Source: Glandiceps talaboti
Lineage: Eukaryota > Hemichordata > Enteropneusta > Spengelidae
Assembly: GCF_964340395.1 (NCBI RefSeq)
Contig: NC_135550.1
Coordinates: 32,986,176 to 33,046,175, forward strand
Direction of reading: 5' to 3'
Length of the DNA stretch: 60,000 nt
The stretch's first letter is position 1, and every line of letters starts with the position of its first letter. The translations under genes and the position numbers were made by a program. Under the pieces are notes generated by a model that worked only from the letters and a program-made list of their open reading frames with translations, was not told where the DNA came from and did no database searches. This document shows positions 1 to 14,300 of the stretch, in pieces.

Positions 1-42
1 ACAGACAGACAGACAGGGAGAGACAAGCAGACAGACAGACAA
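1..42. repeat. (CAGA)n microsatellite
   Basis: Interrupted CAGA repeat at the very start of the window; it may continue to the left. Confidence 0.85.
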
Positions 43-65
43 ACCACATGGTCAAATATATGTAT

Positions 66-324
66 ACACAGTGACATACACATACACACACACACACACA
101 TTGAATACATACACACATACACCCACCCACACACACATCAAGTTTGATACATACACACATACACCCAGACACACACACATACACCCAGACACACACACAC
201 ACATATCCAGACACACACGCACCCATGCATACACCCAGACACCCCTTCCCCACATACACACACATACATACATACATACATACCCCCAGACACACACACA
301 CATACACCCAGGTGGGGACACACA

Positions 325-375
<51 letters not shown>
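66..375. repeat. (CA)n-rich imperfect microsatellite
   Basis: About 300 bases of CA repeats mixed with CATACACCCAGACA-like units, ending in a pure CA run at 328-374. It produces meaningless ORFs on both strands. Confidence 0.9.
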
Positions 376-380
<5 letters not shown>

Positions 381-855
381 GACAAACACACAGCATTTTC
401 AATATTAGTATTTTAATGCTACATTATACCACAGACAACTAGTTATCTGTGATTATACATATCAAAGATAAGACACAAGTGTGAGTCACTATTTTTCATG
501 TCAATTATTTAATCACTTTATGATAACAAAAAAGTAGTATAACTTCTTCACTGAAACCAGATTTAAACTGAATGCCTTATTCCCTAAGGGCAAAGTCTTG
601 CTGGAATTATTGCTTGAATGCAACAGAACATAATTATGTGATTAGTTATGTTTGAAGTATGTACCAAATTATATTCAATTTGAGGTATGTATTCTTAAGA
701 TATAGCCTAATTACCGAAAACCATTAATTATGCAAACATCTAATTAATATTCAAGGTTTGTTTACCAAAACCTAATCAGTTCTAGCCATTACCCTAAAGA
801 ATACGGGCACCAAATTTCATTTTAAATGAGCCAGCCATTTTCAAGAAAATGATGA

Positions 856-878
856 CACAGTCAGACAGACAGACAGTC

Positions 879-910
<32 letters not shown>
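856..910. repeat. (CAGA)n microsatellite
   Basis: About 13 CAGA units, preceded by a sequence that resembles the end of the dispersed repeat family at 8.0-8.9 kb. Confidence 0.85.
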
Positions 911-911
<1 letters not shown>

Positions 912-961
912 TCATACACGGTAACATAGGGATAGATACTTGAATAAAGTGACTGTCTTTT

Positions 962-1370
962 TTGTTCTTGTACCAGTACTACTTACTACATAAAAATGGT
1001 GGATTTTTACACCAAATATGGCCACCATTCAACAAAAGTGATATAAGCAGCAAAATGATGTATGTGTGCAAGTGTCCCTTGTTCTACATCACTGTAGGAA
1101 AAGACTTGAAAGGAAGTGACCACGTTGCATACAAATGGCATGATATGTGAGAAAAAGCTTGATTTTGCTAACTGACCCTGAAGATCAGGGTCATGGGAAA
1201 ATGATCAAGTTCATTAAAGAAAGATTGTCCCTGATTGTAAATATCACCTTTGTGCCTGGTTTGAGTGAAGTTAGATATTGCATATCAGAGAAATGACGTG
1301 TTACAGATGGACACATGGATAGACTGGTGGATGGAGCCCAGGGGCTAATAAAGAAAGAGATCAACTTACA
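962..1370. repeat. Probable degenerate dispersed repeat
   Basis: The segment has the look of an old interspersed element. It contains a 9-bp perfect inverted repeat TGACCCTGA-AGA-TCAGGGTCA at 1173-1193 and a degraded GGACA-rich stretch followed by GGAGCCCAGGGGCTAATAA. No second copy is present in the window, so this is tentative. Confidence 0.25.
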
Positions 1371-1584
1371 TGATGATGGATATCACCTACTGCAAAGGTT
1401 TTGATTTCGTTGCATATTTTGTTCTGAATATGTACACGATATTCTTGAAGTGGCCAATCTGATTGTAAATAAATACAAATGAAAACTATATAAGGCTACA
1501 CTTTTACAATCATGCTAGTTTAAGGGATGATTGCACAATGTCACAAAAGCTCAATAAATGAACTTTGTTTGTTTTAAGGTCAAA

Positions 1585-1625
1585 CCCCCCCCCCCCCCCC
1601 AAAAAAAAAAAAAAAAAAAAAAAAA
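1585..1625. repeat. Poly-C followed by poly-A tract
   Basis: 16 C residues then 25 A residues. It could be the tail of an old retroposed sequence or simple slippage. Confidence 0.8.
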
Positions 1626-2168
1626 TGAACACTAACAAGTGCAACATCAACATTTTATATATGATGTAACCCATGATGAAAATTATAGCAGTCACACCAC
1701 TACAATCAATTCAAGGTAAAGACACAGTAAACACATTAAAATATTAACACTATAACAGAAACCCAGCACTGTATGTCACATTAGAAGTAAATTTTAATCA
1801 ACTTATCAACATCTCAGTAGTAAATACAGAACTTGTTATCATTGAAGGTGTCAAAATTTTCTAAATTTGTGTTGGTTAGAAGTGTGAATATCAGCAATTG
1901 CATTGACACCAGACCCCTTTCCTCACTAAACGTAGAAAGTCCGTTTATTTAGCTAGTGTGACATAATGCTATCATCTCTAAGAGCAATGCTAATTAACAT
2001 GTAGTTACAATACAATATTTACTGGTTTAAATGAAAAAAAGGATCTTTTTATTTAATATACTTCTTTTGATGTATGATTGAGGATGTATGGTTGCTATGG
2101 AAACTATGAACTAATATGCCTACTAGAGAAGCAGGAATACATTATTAAGGTATGTCTGTTGTACACTA

Positions 2169-2174
2169 TTTATT
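2169..2174 (-). terminator. Candidate polyadenylation signal of the anosmin-like gene
   Basis: AATAAA on the minus strand, 64 bases after the stop codon at 2238. A second AATAAA lies near 2048. Seen in sequence; use is inferred. Confidence 0.4.
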
Positions 2175-2237
2175 TGAAGTTTTTTTTTACCTATGTTTGT
2201 CTATCAGTATGTCTGTATTATGAGAAATAGAATATTA

Positions 2238-2341
2238 CTAACTAGAAGGAGTTTGACAAGAGATATCTGTCTTGATATGACCATCATCATAATATAGTCT
2301 GTTTACACTGCAGTCTTCAACAGCACCAGGTTTGGCATTTT
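2238..2341 (-). CDS. Anosmin-like gene, terminal coding exon 6
   Basis: The acceptor TTTTCTGTACAG is followed by a phase-1 frame of 34 codons to TAG at 2240-2238. The tail contains two cysteines and ends in TPSS. It matches no domain I recognise. It may be the true C-terminus, or an alternative end if a longer isoform skips it. A polyadenylation hexamer follows 64 bases downstream. Confidence 0.5.
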
Positions 2342-5300
2342 CTGTACAGAAAACAAAATGGGATCACAGCAAAAGTTTTTTTTCAATCTATGTCATAGTA
2401 TATTTCATTTGATATGAAATATTCAGTCTGTACCATATTTCTCCCTACAAACCCTCTGACAATTTAAGTCTCTGGCTGCTGATACATTCTCACTATACAT
2501 TTCAAATTATTACATTTTTTTCCTTTTTCTTATAAGAAAATTCCGCCAAAACAGAGTTTATTTTATTTTGTACATAATATATCATAGGGATTAATAAAGG
2601 TACAGTAGGAAATACAGAACAAATAGAAACTGAATTAAGGATGAGCAATAGGAATACACAAGTATGATGTAAAGGTAGAAATAAGTCTGACAGGACTTTT
2701 ACTTTAAGTTGATAGCAGCTATTGATACAAGTGTACTAAAGGCAGAAATAAGTCTGACTGGACTTTTCCTTTAAGTTGATAGCAGCTATTGTTACAAGTG
2801 TACTAAAGGCAGAAATAAGTCTGACTGGACTTTTACTTTAAGTTGATAGCAGTAGTCAATACAATGTGTACTAAAGGCAGAAATAAGTCTGACTGGACTT
2901 TTACTTTAAGTTGATAGCAGTAGTCAATACAACATGTACTAAAGGTAGAAATAAGTCTGACTGGACTTTTACTTTAAGTTGATAGCAGTAGTCAATACAA
3001 CATGTACTAAAGGTAGAAATAAGTCTGACTGGACTTTTACTTTAAGTTGATAGCAGTAGTCAATACAAGTGTACTAAAGGCAGAAATAAGTCTGACTGGA
3101 CTTTTCCTATTAAAATACTAGATATTTGTTTGAATACCTGTAATGTTGGATAGACTAGAGAATCCTCTGGTACCATTAGGACTGACAGCTGCCACTTGAA
3201 ATTGATAGCTGGCACACATATCTAGATCCTCTATTACAATTGATGTACTGGTTGTCTGCAAGGAAAATACCTAGCAATGGTAATATTTCTTGTCATCATT
3301 GAACTTACATTTCAGAAACTGTTGGTGTTGTTGTCTAATAAGGACAAATTACCAATAATGATATCATACTTGGTGTCAGAAATCTTATACAACATATTTT
3401 GGTTAGTAAAGTCAACAAGGCTCGGGCACATTAATCTGAAATAAATGCTGGCATCTAATCACATGGCATTACAACTAATTTTAACTGGCCAAGAAGGCTA
3501 TCAACTTTTACAACATGATACAATACTCATCTATTCTAGCCCTCACTTCTAGTCAAGTAGGTGTTTATGAAGAACACATCCAGTGTCCAAACTATGAATT
3601 CTTTTATTTTTCCTAAAACAACAATCAGGTGTATTGGATAAAAATACAAAATAATATAACTGAAGTATTTAGTATGTAGTATTATCTTTTGATTTAATTC
3701 AATGATTCCTTTTGGGACTTGTAAAACATATTCCTCAGTTAGGAATAAAATGCAATGCATGCAATACACATCAAGTAGCTTGTGTCAATGCTTAGAAGAT
3801 TTCCTACCTATTATAGAGTGTTTTTGGAACATTCAAGAGTATATTGTACATATATTGTATGTGTAACATTTCATTGTATAAAACTACTGGTTCAGGCATG
3901 AAATCCAAGTAACTGACTGAGTTACTCTTATACTTCATTATCAGGTAAAGTCTATTAATTTTGTATGCTTTACCTCTGACTGTTCTTGGGCTATGTTTTT
4001 TCATAAATGGTACAAAAATACACACCAACAATAGCTGTATGCATGCCAAATATTGACTGAAATCCTAGTGGGTAAGACTAAGAGTATCATTGAAATGACA
4101 AGATGTACAATAAAAATGAATCAAGCTGCTAAAAAGGTAATGTCACAATATCTTAAGAGATAGACTAGAACCTACTACCATAGCTTTTCTGCAATTTGTT
4201 GAGTCCAAAATCTATGATCTAGATGGTTTAGCTAAACCATGTCTCATCACATTGTGTAATTATTTCTATTTAGTGATAAAGATGAGATCACACTTTGTTT
4301 CCTAGTCCAATCTCAGTAGGAATGTTTTGATAACAGGACTGGGGTTTTTAAATATCAAACATGATTTATTCTTAAACTAATATTTAGCCCATTCTCCATT
4401 TGCAATTTGAATAATTTTCCAAATTCATCTACCAAAAGTATATCCCTACCTGATTATAGACAATCCATACACCTGGATCAGACTGATCCTTCTTCTTCAG
4501 AGTATGTATAACATAGTAGACTGGCACTATATGATGACTGCTTGTAGGATGGTGATGCCATGACAGTATGACACGTTGTAGAGATTCTCTTGATACATCT
4601 ATACTTGGTATCCCTGGTACATAACCTGTGTGGGATTGGCCAATTCTTCAAAGTATCAAGATCTGCTGATATTGTTATTCCACAGGATGCTGCAGATGTT
4701 TCAATTGTTTTGTCACTTCATCGACTTTAAATTGGGATAACTTAGTTCTTGGAATTTGTTTGAAAACTTTGCATAATTATTCTATGTCTTCTATATCAAT
4801 TATCAATATAAATTGAATGAATTTAAAGATCCCAGAATTGCATTTTGCATAATTATTCCATGCCTTACACAATGACATAAATTGAATAACATTCCTAGAA
4901 CTGCTCATCAAGCACTGTGCAAAATTAGTATTCAAATTTTATTTTGAGGATGGTGACAGCTGTTGGAATAGTTTGAACACAACATGTTGCAGAGATTCAC
5001 AAGAATCATTTATATATTAAGAACAGCTATTATAGAATTGGCCCCATACTACAATTAAACCTACACAGATAATACCAATATATGTACACCTAAGATAACG
5101 TTACTCTTTTTGTAAAAGGTGTATTCACCAAGTGTAACATAACTATTCATTTCACTTACAACATACATTAATCTTCAAGGGAATAGATTAAGTCACCTGT
5201 GTATAGGAAATGCATGTAGTTGTACCTAATCAAAAGGTCACCTTGTAGTGTGTGTTAAGACTAGAGTTCTGCACCTGCGGCATATTGTTGGCTGTCAAGA

Positions 5301-8300
5301 ATATCAAATACACTTAATTTACATCTAAGATATTCAATCAAAAGCAACAATTACAGTGATTTCTATGGAATGAGTATTAGGTGCTTGATATACATGGACA
5401 TTTATTATAGGACCACATTTCCCTTTGATGTTACTGAATGCATATTTGGTCAAAATTCATATTGGAATGTGGTGGCTGTGATGGGCCAGGAAAATTGGCA
5501 ATACAGTGATTTCTATGAGGTAAATTAGGAACTTGGTGCATATTGATCTATGTAACCATGGGTGACACTATGTAAGTCTTTTATCAATGTTGCTGAATGC
5601 ATATTTGGTCAAAACTCATACTGTAATAAGAATAGCATTTGTGTTTTTGGCCCAATGCATAGTATACCAATAGCAATATCTGTATGGGAATATGGAGGAA
5701 CAGGTTTGTGATATTCAAGAAAGACAACTTGATAAACATAAACCAGTAATGACCAAAGGGATAAATTCCTTCTACCTAGCAAGGATCACAGGAAGAATAA
5801 GCTAGTGATATTGTTTGAGAAATTTCTCTCTAGGTAATTCCGACCAGTTTAGGCTGTTGGTGAATACCATGTCTCCATTCTGGTGTTGCTAAAAGTATGA
5901 AGGGCAGAGGACTGACTTCAAATTTGAGTATGAAGGGCAGAGGACTGACTTCAAATTTGAGTATGAAGGGCAGAGGACTGACTTCAAATTTGAGTATGAA
6001 GGGCAGAGGACTGACTTCAAATTTGAGACACAACTTTCGTAAGTCAAACAAAAATATGAACATGACAAAAAAGAGGGGTTTACTGATATGCACCTCGGAC
6101 AAAATAATAAACAGGTTAACCAAAACTGTCTTAATAAAAATAGTTAATGTCCTATGATATGTACGATAACGAAGTTATACTTCAAATTCGACGAGTTTTT
6201 AGACTTTTCACCAAAAAGTCAACCTTGTTATCTATAGCTCGGTTATGTAACCTCTTAACCATTGTCATGTTAATTACAAAATTCACTATAGAAATCCCAT
6301 CCCGCACTTCTCAGCCAAATAATCCGAGGTTTTCCCCAAACGTTTAGTGTGAAATTCGTGAACCTGGCAATTGGGACTCATTCTGTAACAAAATGACAAT
6401 CCCAAATCGAGCAGTATTTCTGGTTTACCAATCCGTAGTTCTGTTATTAACCCTGGTGCATATACGCATTGTCAAGTCAATGAACAAATTCTATATGGAG
6501 ATCTAATTTCTGCACAAGTCACTTTGTAGTGAAGTGATTATAGAGCATGTCTTTGGATAGATAGGTACAGAACTAGAGGTACTGTGTTTCGAGACCCACC
6601 AAGGTAGTGCGATTTTTTACACATACATCACAGAATGACAGGTGCAGAATTAGTTCTAACACGGTATTAGGAGAGTAGCACATGTTGGTTGCATTGTAAC
6701 AGTTGACATGTTGGGGACAGTGCTATAGAAATGATTAACTTGCTGAGGACAGCTTAATCATTCATGAGTTTAAATTGTTAGCAGACAATTCCTTTCATGG
6801 ATTAACGGTATGCAGACACTTTCTTTGTGTAAAAGTGTCCCGTTAACTGAAAAATTGCTGTTATAAAATGAAATTGAGAGCACAGTTGAAACAATGGGGA
6901 AGAGTCAGAGAGGAGTATAACTTTATTTAAACTAATGTCTGTATTAAATTTTCTAGAATGTCAAATTTTCAGAATTCTTCCTTATCTACAGGGATATAGT
7001 CATACAGACCTTACATTTATCATAAATAGATTATACACTTTTACAATCAGTATATATTTGGCTGAAAAGTAAATTATACTTCCAATTGTCCCTTCATTCA
7101 CTTCAAGAGAAGATTAAAATGAGACTTTACCTTGCTCTGATTTGTGAGTTGTACAGTTCTTAGCACAGGACATTGGTGTCTACAAAGAAATAATAACAGG
7201 TTAGAATGGTGAAGGATAAGAGATTTATAATAGATAGTAGCTTGCATTCTGGAAAGTTGGGACTCAGCAAGGCATGTAACATATATTTTGTTTAGGAGTC
7301 AATGTTTATAGCTGTTCATCACCTGTGTGGAATGCCTGACTAAGGTCAAGTTAAATAAATAAAAAATAAAAAATAAGAATTGAGCTTTGCTCATATTCAA
7401 ATGTATTACAAAAACAGTTATAATGAATTAAAATGTTCTATGTTTTAGGAAAAGCTTTTACCCTTACCAAATACAAATTATAAATGAGACTTCATTGTTC
7501 ATTCTGTCTTTTATCTGTCTGGTTTTTTTTTCTTTATTTTAATCTTGTCTTGTTATCCATCCTTTTACTAGGATGCACTCATGAATAGTGAAATTCCAAA
7601 GTACCTTTACATCGGCCAATAAAATATCTGTATCTGTATCTGTATCTGTATCTGTATCTGTATCTGTATCTGTATCTGTATCTGTATCTGTATCTGTATC
7701 TGCTACTTTAGCCACTATTTGATCAAAGCAGCATCTCCAAGCTTAAACTTTGAGCCACAATACCAATCATTTTTTGGAGCTACAACATCCTAAATTTTGT
7801 CAATGCTAAAGTTTCCAACTTGTAAGGAATCACATTTCAAAGTGCAAAATTAGACAATTGTAAAGAATCACTATGTGCAATGTACAGTCTAAATTTATTG
7901 AATCCATGTAAGAACAGGAGGTTGAAATACAGGCTTTAGTTGTTTTTTATCCACTTATCTACCCATCCCTTTTGTTATCTTTGCAATATACACCATCATT
8001 TGGTTGTTACTATAGTCATCATCATCATCTTGTTGCTAGGTATATACAAGTTCACCTTTGGATGTTTACCCACTCGTCTACTCATCCTTATTGTTATCCT
8101 TGCAATGGACATCATCACTTGTCTGTTGCTACGGGTGTGTTCAGGTTGCCAGGCACATTTGCATACCTCTTTTTAACTGTTATTCACTTGCCGACCCAAT
8201 ACCCTGTTACCTTTGCAAATTATACTAGCATTTGGTGGTTGCTATGGGCATGGTCATGGTTGCTCGGGCCAGTTGAGTCAATATGTTTTGAACAATATCT

Positions 8301-11300
8301 GCAGATTGACATCTCTAGAAACATTCCCACCAAATTTCATCACCATCTACCAAGTAGTTTTTCAAATACAACATTTTGACCAAAATTCACATTTTTAGGC
8401 CTTATTTGCATATCACTGATGTGATCATTATGTCCTGAATAATTCGTCATCTACACATTCCAACAAACATCACCACCATATTTCAGCCCACTCAGTCATG
8501 TAGTTTCAGAATTACAGATATTTGATCAAAAAGTGACATTTTTAGCCCTTATTTGCTCATCACAGATGGGATCATCATGTCATCAACAATCCTTCATCTA
8601 CACATCCCTAAGAACATCCCCACCACATCTCAGACTAATCTGCCCAGTTGTTTTTGAGTTCAAGTTTTTCTGACCAAAAATCAAATTTGTTTACCTAAAT
8701 CATGCACAGTGGCATAATTATTTAGTTTTGAACAATTTCCCAACACTCAAAGTAATATCCCTACCAAATACTAAGGCAATCATTCCAATGGTTTTTGAGT
8801 TTAACTTCACATTGTTTACACACAGAGACAAACAGACAGAGACAGATCTCAATGGCAGACACTTTGCCATGTCTATAGTACTACCGAATCTCAGTTCAGC
8901 TGTCCAAAACACATACAATGTAGTATACGTACAGTTTATATAACCCTGTCAATGTCCAAAATAAAATAATGATAGCATTCTGTAAATGTAATACTTACAC
9001 ACATTGTTGATATCTCAGAACCTATATGCCAACAATCACAGTCAGAAGTTACCTAGAAAACAATACAAATTTCACATCAATGAGAAATTGACATGAACAA
9101 TTTCACTAATTTCTTTCATGTTTTGCATTTCATTATGGCAGGTACATTTCATTGCATATGAAAGCTAGAAGAGATACATTTGGATGAAAAGTAAAATAAA
9201 TTGTAATGACTATTTGAGAAAGTCTGCAATTTGATCCAAACATTCTATGGTGAAAACCATTCATCACAGTAGTGAGATCAAGACTGTTTTCCTTGCTAAA
9301 TGTGTGAAAATGATGCATCGTTTGTATTCTGACATACTTCACATAATGCTAAAAACATGTATGTTGCGTGCTTATGCATGAGAATCTAGGTGAATATTAA
9401 ACCTAGATTTCTTTGCTTGTAACATTAATACAACAAGTAGCAAGTTAATAAAGACTGAAAATTCATTAAAAAAATAATATCATAAATAGAGCAAGGTAAC
9501 AGAGACTACCAGCAGAAATCAGTAGATTAACTGACTGCTTGGAAAGTTGGCTGTCGCAATATTGTTTGACCTTTTCATTCTGTTTTATTATAATCATAAA
9601 ATTTGGTAGGTTCCAAGAAATCAGGAATACATGGAATTTATAATGTCAAAGATACAAGCCATATGACTGACGCAATGTGACATTTTATTTATAGGTTATT
9701 ACATGGAATTGAAGAACTGGCATCAGCAACTACTCCTTCCTTCATTGCCTAAGAAAACACAGTTTCCACCTTTCAAAGTTCAAAAATGCCTATGCATTCT
9801 AATAATCTACGTGTTACTTGTACTTTGGGGTCTATATTCACATTAGACACAGCAAACACAATCACATTTTCCTTGCATAAGTGGCTAGGTTTCACTTGAA
9901 ATGAATTCAAGATATTAAATTTGACACAAATCAAACACTAACACGTGAATAAGTATCTTTAAAGTTCACATGTCTCATATCACCCGCTGGCCATAATGTC
10001 CGCTAATGAAAAGACAGAATTTGTTATTGTGGCTCAAAAAACTCTTTTCTTTTCTATAAGTCAACACACTTTCTCTCTTATTATATCTTTTAAGTTGTTA
10101 GTTGCTATTTTAACATGATATTTTGTATGTATTTGACTTCTATGTAAATGTTGCTCCTAATGTTTTTAGTGAGCCCCTGATATAAAAGGGAAGCAGAAAA
10201 AAAAAAAATAAGGTATATGAAGAATTTGTTGTATATAAGTGATGCACAACGTTGCTGACTACAGATACTGATACTGTATATGAACTATATTGCTGAGTCA
10301 GGAGTGCAATTTATTTACTTCCAAAAAGAGATAAATTCATATTTTATGACAAAAAAATATTTTAAAAGTCTTATGATTTTATTAAAACTATGATATGAAT
10401 CATAAATACCATAAAAAGTACTTAGCATATTATCAATTAAATGGGGAAAATTATCGTTTGGTTTTGGAATTAATCTGTGAACAGTTGACAAGCAACATTT
10501 TAATTTATATGATATTGTGTCCCTCTTGGTACACTACCATTTGGTACATGGTAACAAAGTTTGTTTGTTTAACCCCCATAAAATTTGGAAATTCTAATTA
10601 TTAATTATGTGATTGTTTCCTTGATTGGCACTTATTCATATGATCAATCAATGATCAGTGTTGTAATGCAATAGATTGATCATGATATTTTTTTTTTTTT
10701 AAAGTGCAGCAGGACTTATTTACATAATTCTTGACACAATCGTGTAGTGCCTTTAATTTGCTGAGTATGCTTGATACTGTATGACGGTGTACCTCTGTTT
10801 ATCATTGTGACATCACAGCTTACACAGTTATTGTATGACAGTGTACCTCTGTTTTTCATTGTGACATCACAGCAGAAACACAGTCACTGTATGACAGTGT
10901 ACCTCTGTTTTTCATTGTGGCATCACAGCAGAAACACAGTCACTGTATGACAGTGTACCTCTGTTTTTCATTGTGACATCACATACTACACACAGTTACA
11001 CAGTTTTTCATTGTGATTTTACAGCATATGAATTATAGTACACCCCAGTAGTTTACATCTGATCTAGCTGATCCTATATAAGCTACAACTAACGTACCCA
11101 GCTCCATATTACTCCTTGTATAGGCTTTCCATTAATCTTCTTATTATAGATGTTTCATAGGGAGCTTTAATCAATTTAAACTTACTCCTGGGTATTTTTT
11201 GATCATTTAGGATCAAATAGAGACAGAATGCTGTCTTCACATTGATCTGAAGAAAGGATTGGGAATTCTCAGCCCATGAATAATTTGAGGCAGTAAAGGC

Positions 11301-14300
11301 ATCAAGTGAAACAAGGAGATTTACTTGAAACAAACACATTGGCAGGATAATTAATAGAACTCTCATCTCTTAACTTAATTTATTGGTAGTTTACATCAGG
11401 TGATGACAGTTGCAGAAGACAATCAAGTTTATTACCTTTAAAGGTTACAAAGGTACAGACAAGTTTAATAGCCAGAGTTACAAAATACCATGTACAAGAG
11501 GTTTCAACATTGGAAAGTGTACATACATACAAATTATAATACAAAGTGTCACATATAAAGAACACATCTACAGCAAAATGAAAACTACAGGTGGTACACT
11601 GTACCCATCCACAAAATGCACCAATAGCATGTGACAATACAACGGGATGGTGGAAACATGCAGACATACTATTACATATACTACATATACAGCAATATGA
11701 ATACATTGTCAACCTGGCAATCAAGTGATATGCTTATTTTAATTTATACACAACTCTCTGCAAACTGAAGCACGCATTGAAACTTCACCAATAGCACGTG
11801 ACAACACAAGGTGATGAAGGAAACATGCAGATACTACACACACACACCACACCTACAGCAATATGATGAACACATTGTCAACCTGAGTGATGTGTCTATT
11901 TCAATTGATATAGAACTCTCTGGAAACTGAAGCAAACATACAAACTTGTAAATCAAGTTTATTAAAATGCAAAACAATTAAAAATTCTCCATCATAAAGT
12001 TATCAATATGCAACAATTCAACTCTAGTATCAATATTATTATGGACATTGATTTCTACTGTGAGCTCTTCTCCAAAATTAGCCTGAGAAAGTGTCTAAAT
12101 TATTGCATGCATTTTTTAATTATTCATCATAATTTTTATTATGACCTTCAATAAATAAATTTTGACTGTCACTTGGACAAATTCAAGCTCTTCATTTATA
12201 AGTATTATGGTAATACCAAGTCAGTTAGTCATGTCAGTACATACTAGGTAATACCAAGTCAGTTATTCATTTCAGTACATACTAAGTAATACCAAGTCAG
12301 TTATTCATTTCAGTACATACTAAGTAATACCAAGTCAGTTATTCATTTCAGTACATACTAGGTAATACTAAGTCAGTTATTCATTTCAATACATAGGTAA
12401 TACCAAGTCAGTTATTCATTTCAATACATAGGTAATACCAAGTCAGTTATTCATTTCAGTACATACTAGGTAATACCAAGTCAGTTATTCATTTCAGTAC
12501 ATACTAGGTAATACCAAGTCAGTTATTCATTTCAGTACATACTAGGTAATACGTACCAAGTCAGTTATTCATTTCAGTACATACTAGGTAATACCAAGTC
12601 AGTTATTCATTTCAGTATTTTGTTATTTATTCAGCAATTTGTCAGTGCTTATTTTGTAATCATTATTGTATATTTAAGTGAAATTTGATTATTTTGAAAG
12701 AGATTATTATGACATCATTGTATGTGAGGATCTTACATATATAATATCTTGCCATCATTCCAATATTTGAATGAAAATAATTATATTAAATACAGAAGAC
12801 TGATTACATTGGACAGACTATATTTCACAATATTACTTTCCTTTTACCATTAACAGCAATCACTATTTGTCATTCTTAACAAACGACCCTTGCTATGAAT
12901 TTATTGCCTTTCCAAATTATAAAATCCTACAATATTTTGTTTGGAGGCAATATTTGCACAAAGTGGAAGAAAATTCACCATTAATCCAGAAAGCAACCCT
13001 GCCAGGGTCTTTGTCAAGCGTTTTTAATTTCTAAACTCTGTAATTACAGCCTACAGCAGTGGTGACTATGTACAGATGCAGAAATAAGTAGCTGAGTTGC
13101 TAAGGAATAAATATAGTTTGTATGATGTCAACATGGAACTGTGAATGAGGCCAAGAGTAAGAATAATGAGATCAGTCCCCATAGCAATACTGCTGTGACG
13201 TCAGTCATACAACTGACCATAGTTTTACATGTAACCTCTAAAAGTCTACACAAGTGAACATGAAAGTAAATAGGGTGACCTTATCTTGTACAGAACTCTT
13301 AACCTACACCATTATTACTCCCCAAATGTTCAATTTGTAGTAAGTTGGTGATGAAAGAATTTATTAGGAGTCTATAAATATTAGATGATGCCACATGGCC
13401 ATGCCACACTGCTGTTATCCTTGTATTAACACAATGTTTAATACATAGACAAACTGAGTATGTGGTAGGAAGAGGGATAGGTTAGGGGTGGGGATGGGTG
13501 GGAGGGATATGGTAGGGGTGGGAATGGGTGGGAGGGATAGGGTAGGGGTGGGGATGGGTGGGAGGGATAGGTTAGGGGTAGAGATGGGTGGGAGGGATAG
13601 GTTAGGGGTGGGGATGGGTGGGAGGGATAGGTTAGGGGTGGGGATGAGTGGGAGGGGTAGGGTAGTGGTGGGAATGGGTGGGAGGGATAGGGTAGGGGTG
13701 GGAATGGCTGGGAGGGATAGGGTAGGGGCGGGAATGGGTGGGAGGGATAGGTTAGGGGTGGGGATGAGTGGGAGGGGTAGGGTAGTGGTGGGAATGGGTG
13801 GGAGGGATAGGGTAGGGGCGGGGATGGGTGGGAGGGATAGGTTAAGGGTGGGGATGAGTGGGAGGGGTAGGGTAGTGGTGGGAATGGGTGGGAGGGATAG
13901 GGTAGGGGCGGGAATGGGTGGGAGGGATAGGGTAGGGGTGGGGATGGGTGGGAGGGATAGGGTAGGGGTGGGAATGGGTGGGAGGGATAGGGTAGGGGTG
14001 GGGATGGGTGGGAGGGATAGGGAATGGGTGGGGATGGGTGGGTGGGATAGGGTAGAGGTGGGGATGGGTGGGAGGGATAGGGTAGGGGTGGGGATGGGTG
14101 GGAGGGATAGGGTAGGGGTGGGGATGGGTGGGAGGGATAAATAAAACATGATTATGTGTGGTTATTTGGAAGAAAGAGGGAAAATACTTTGAAGCTAAAT
14201 TGATGTGGGGGGGGGATAGGGGATAGTAGAAAGAGAAATGATAACTGTTTATGGATGAAAAGGAAGGGACTTTGAAACTGTAAACTGGCATTTGTCATGC

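Noticed and set aside
6520-6610. Functional tRNA gene
   Set aside because: A- and B-box-like motifs are present, but I could not fit a full cloverleaf and there is no terminator T-run at the right place. Better explained as a SINE or tRNA fossil.
13415-14149. Proline-rich (PPIPTPTLSL) ORF of 244 codons
   Set aside because: Antisense of the 30-bp G-rich satellite. Open on both strands and with no unique coding sequence.
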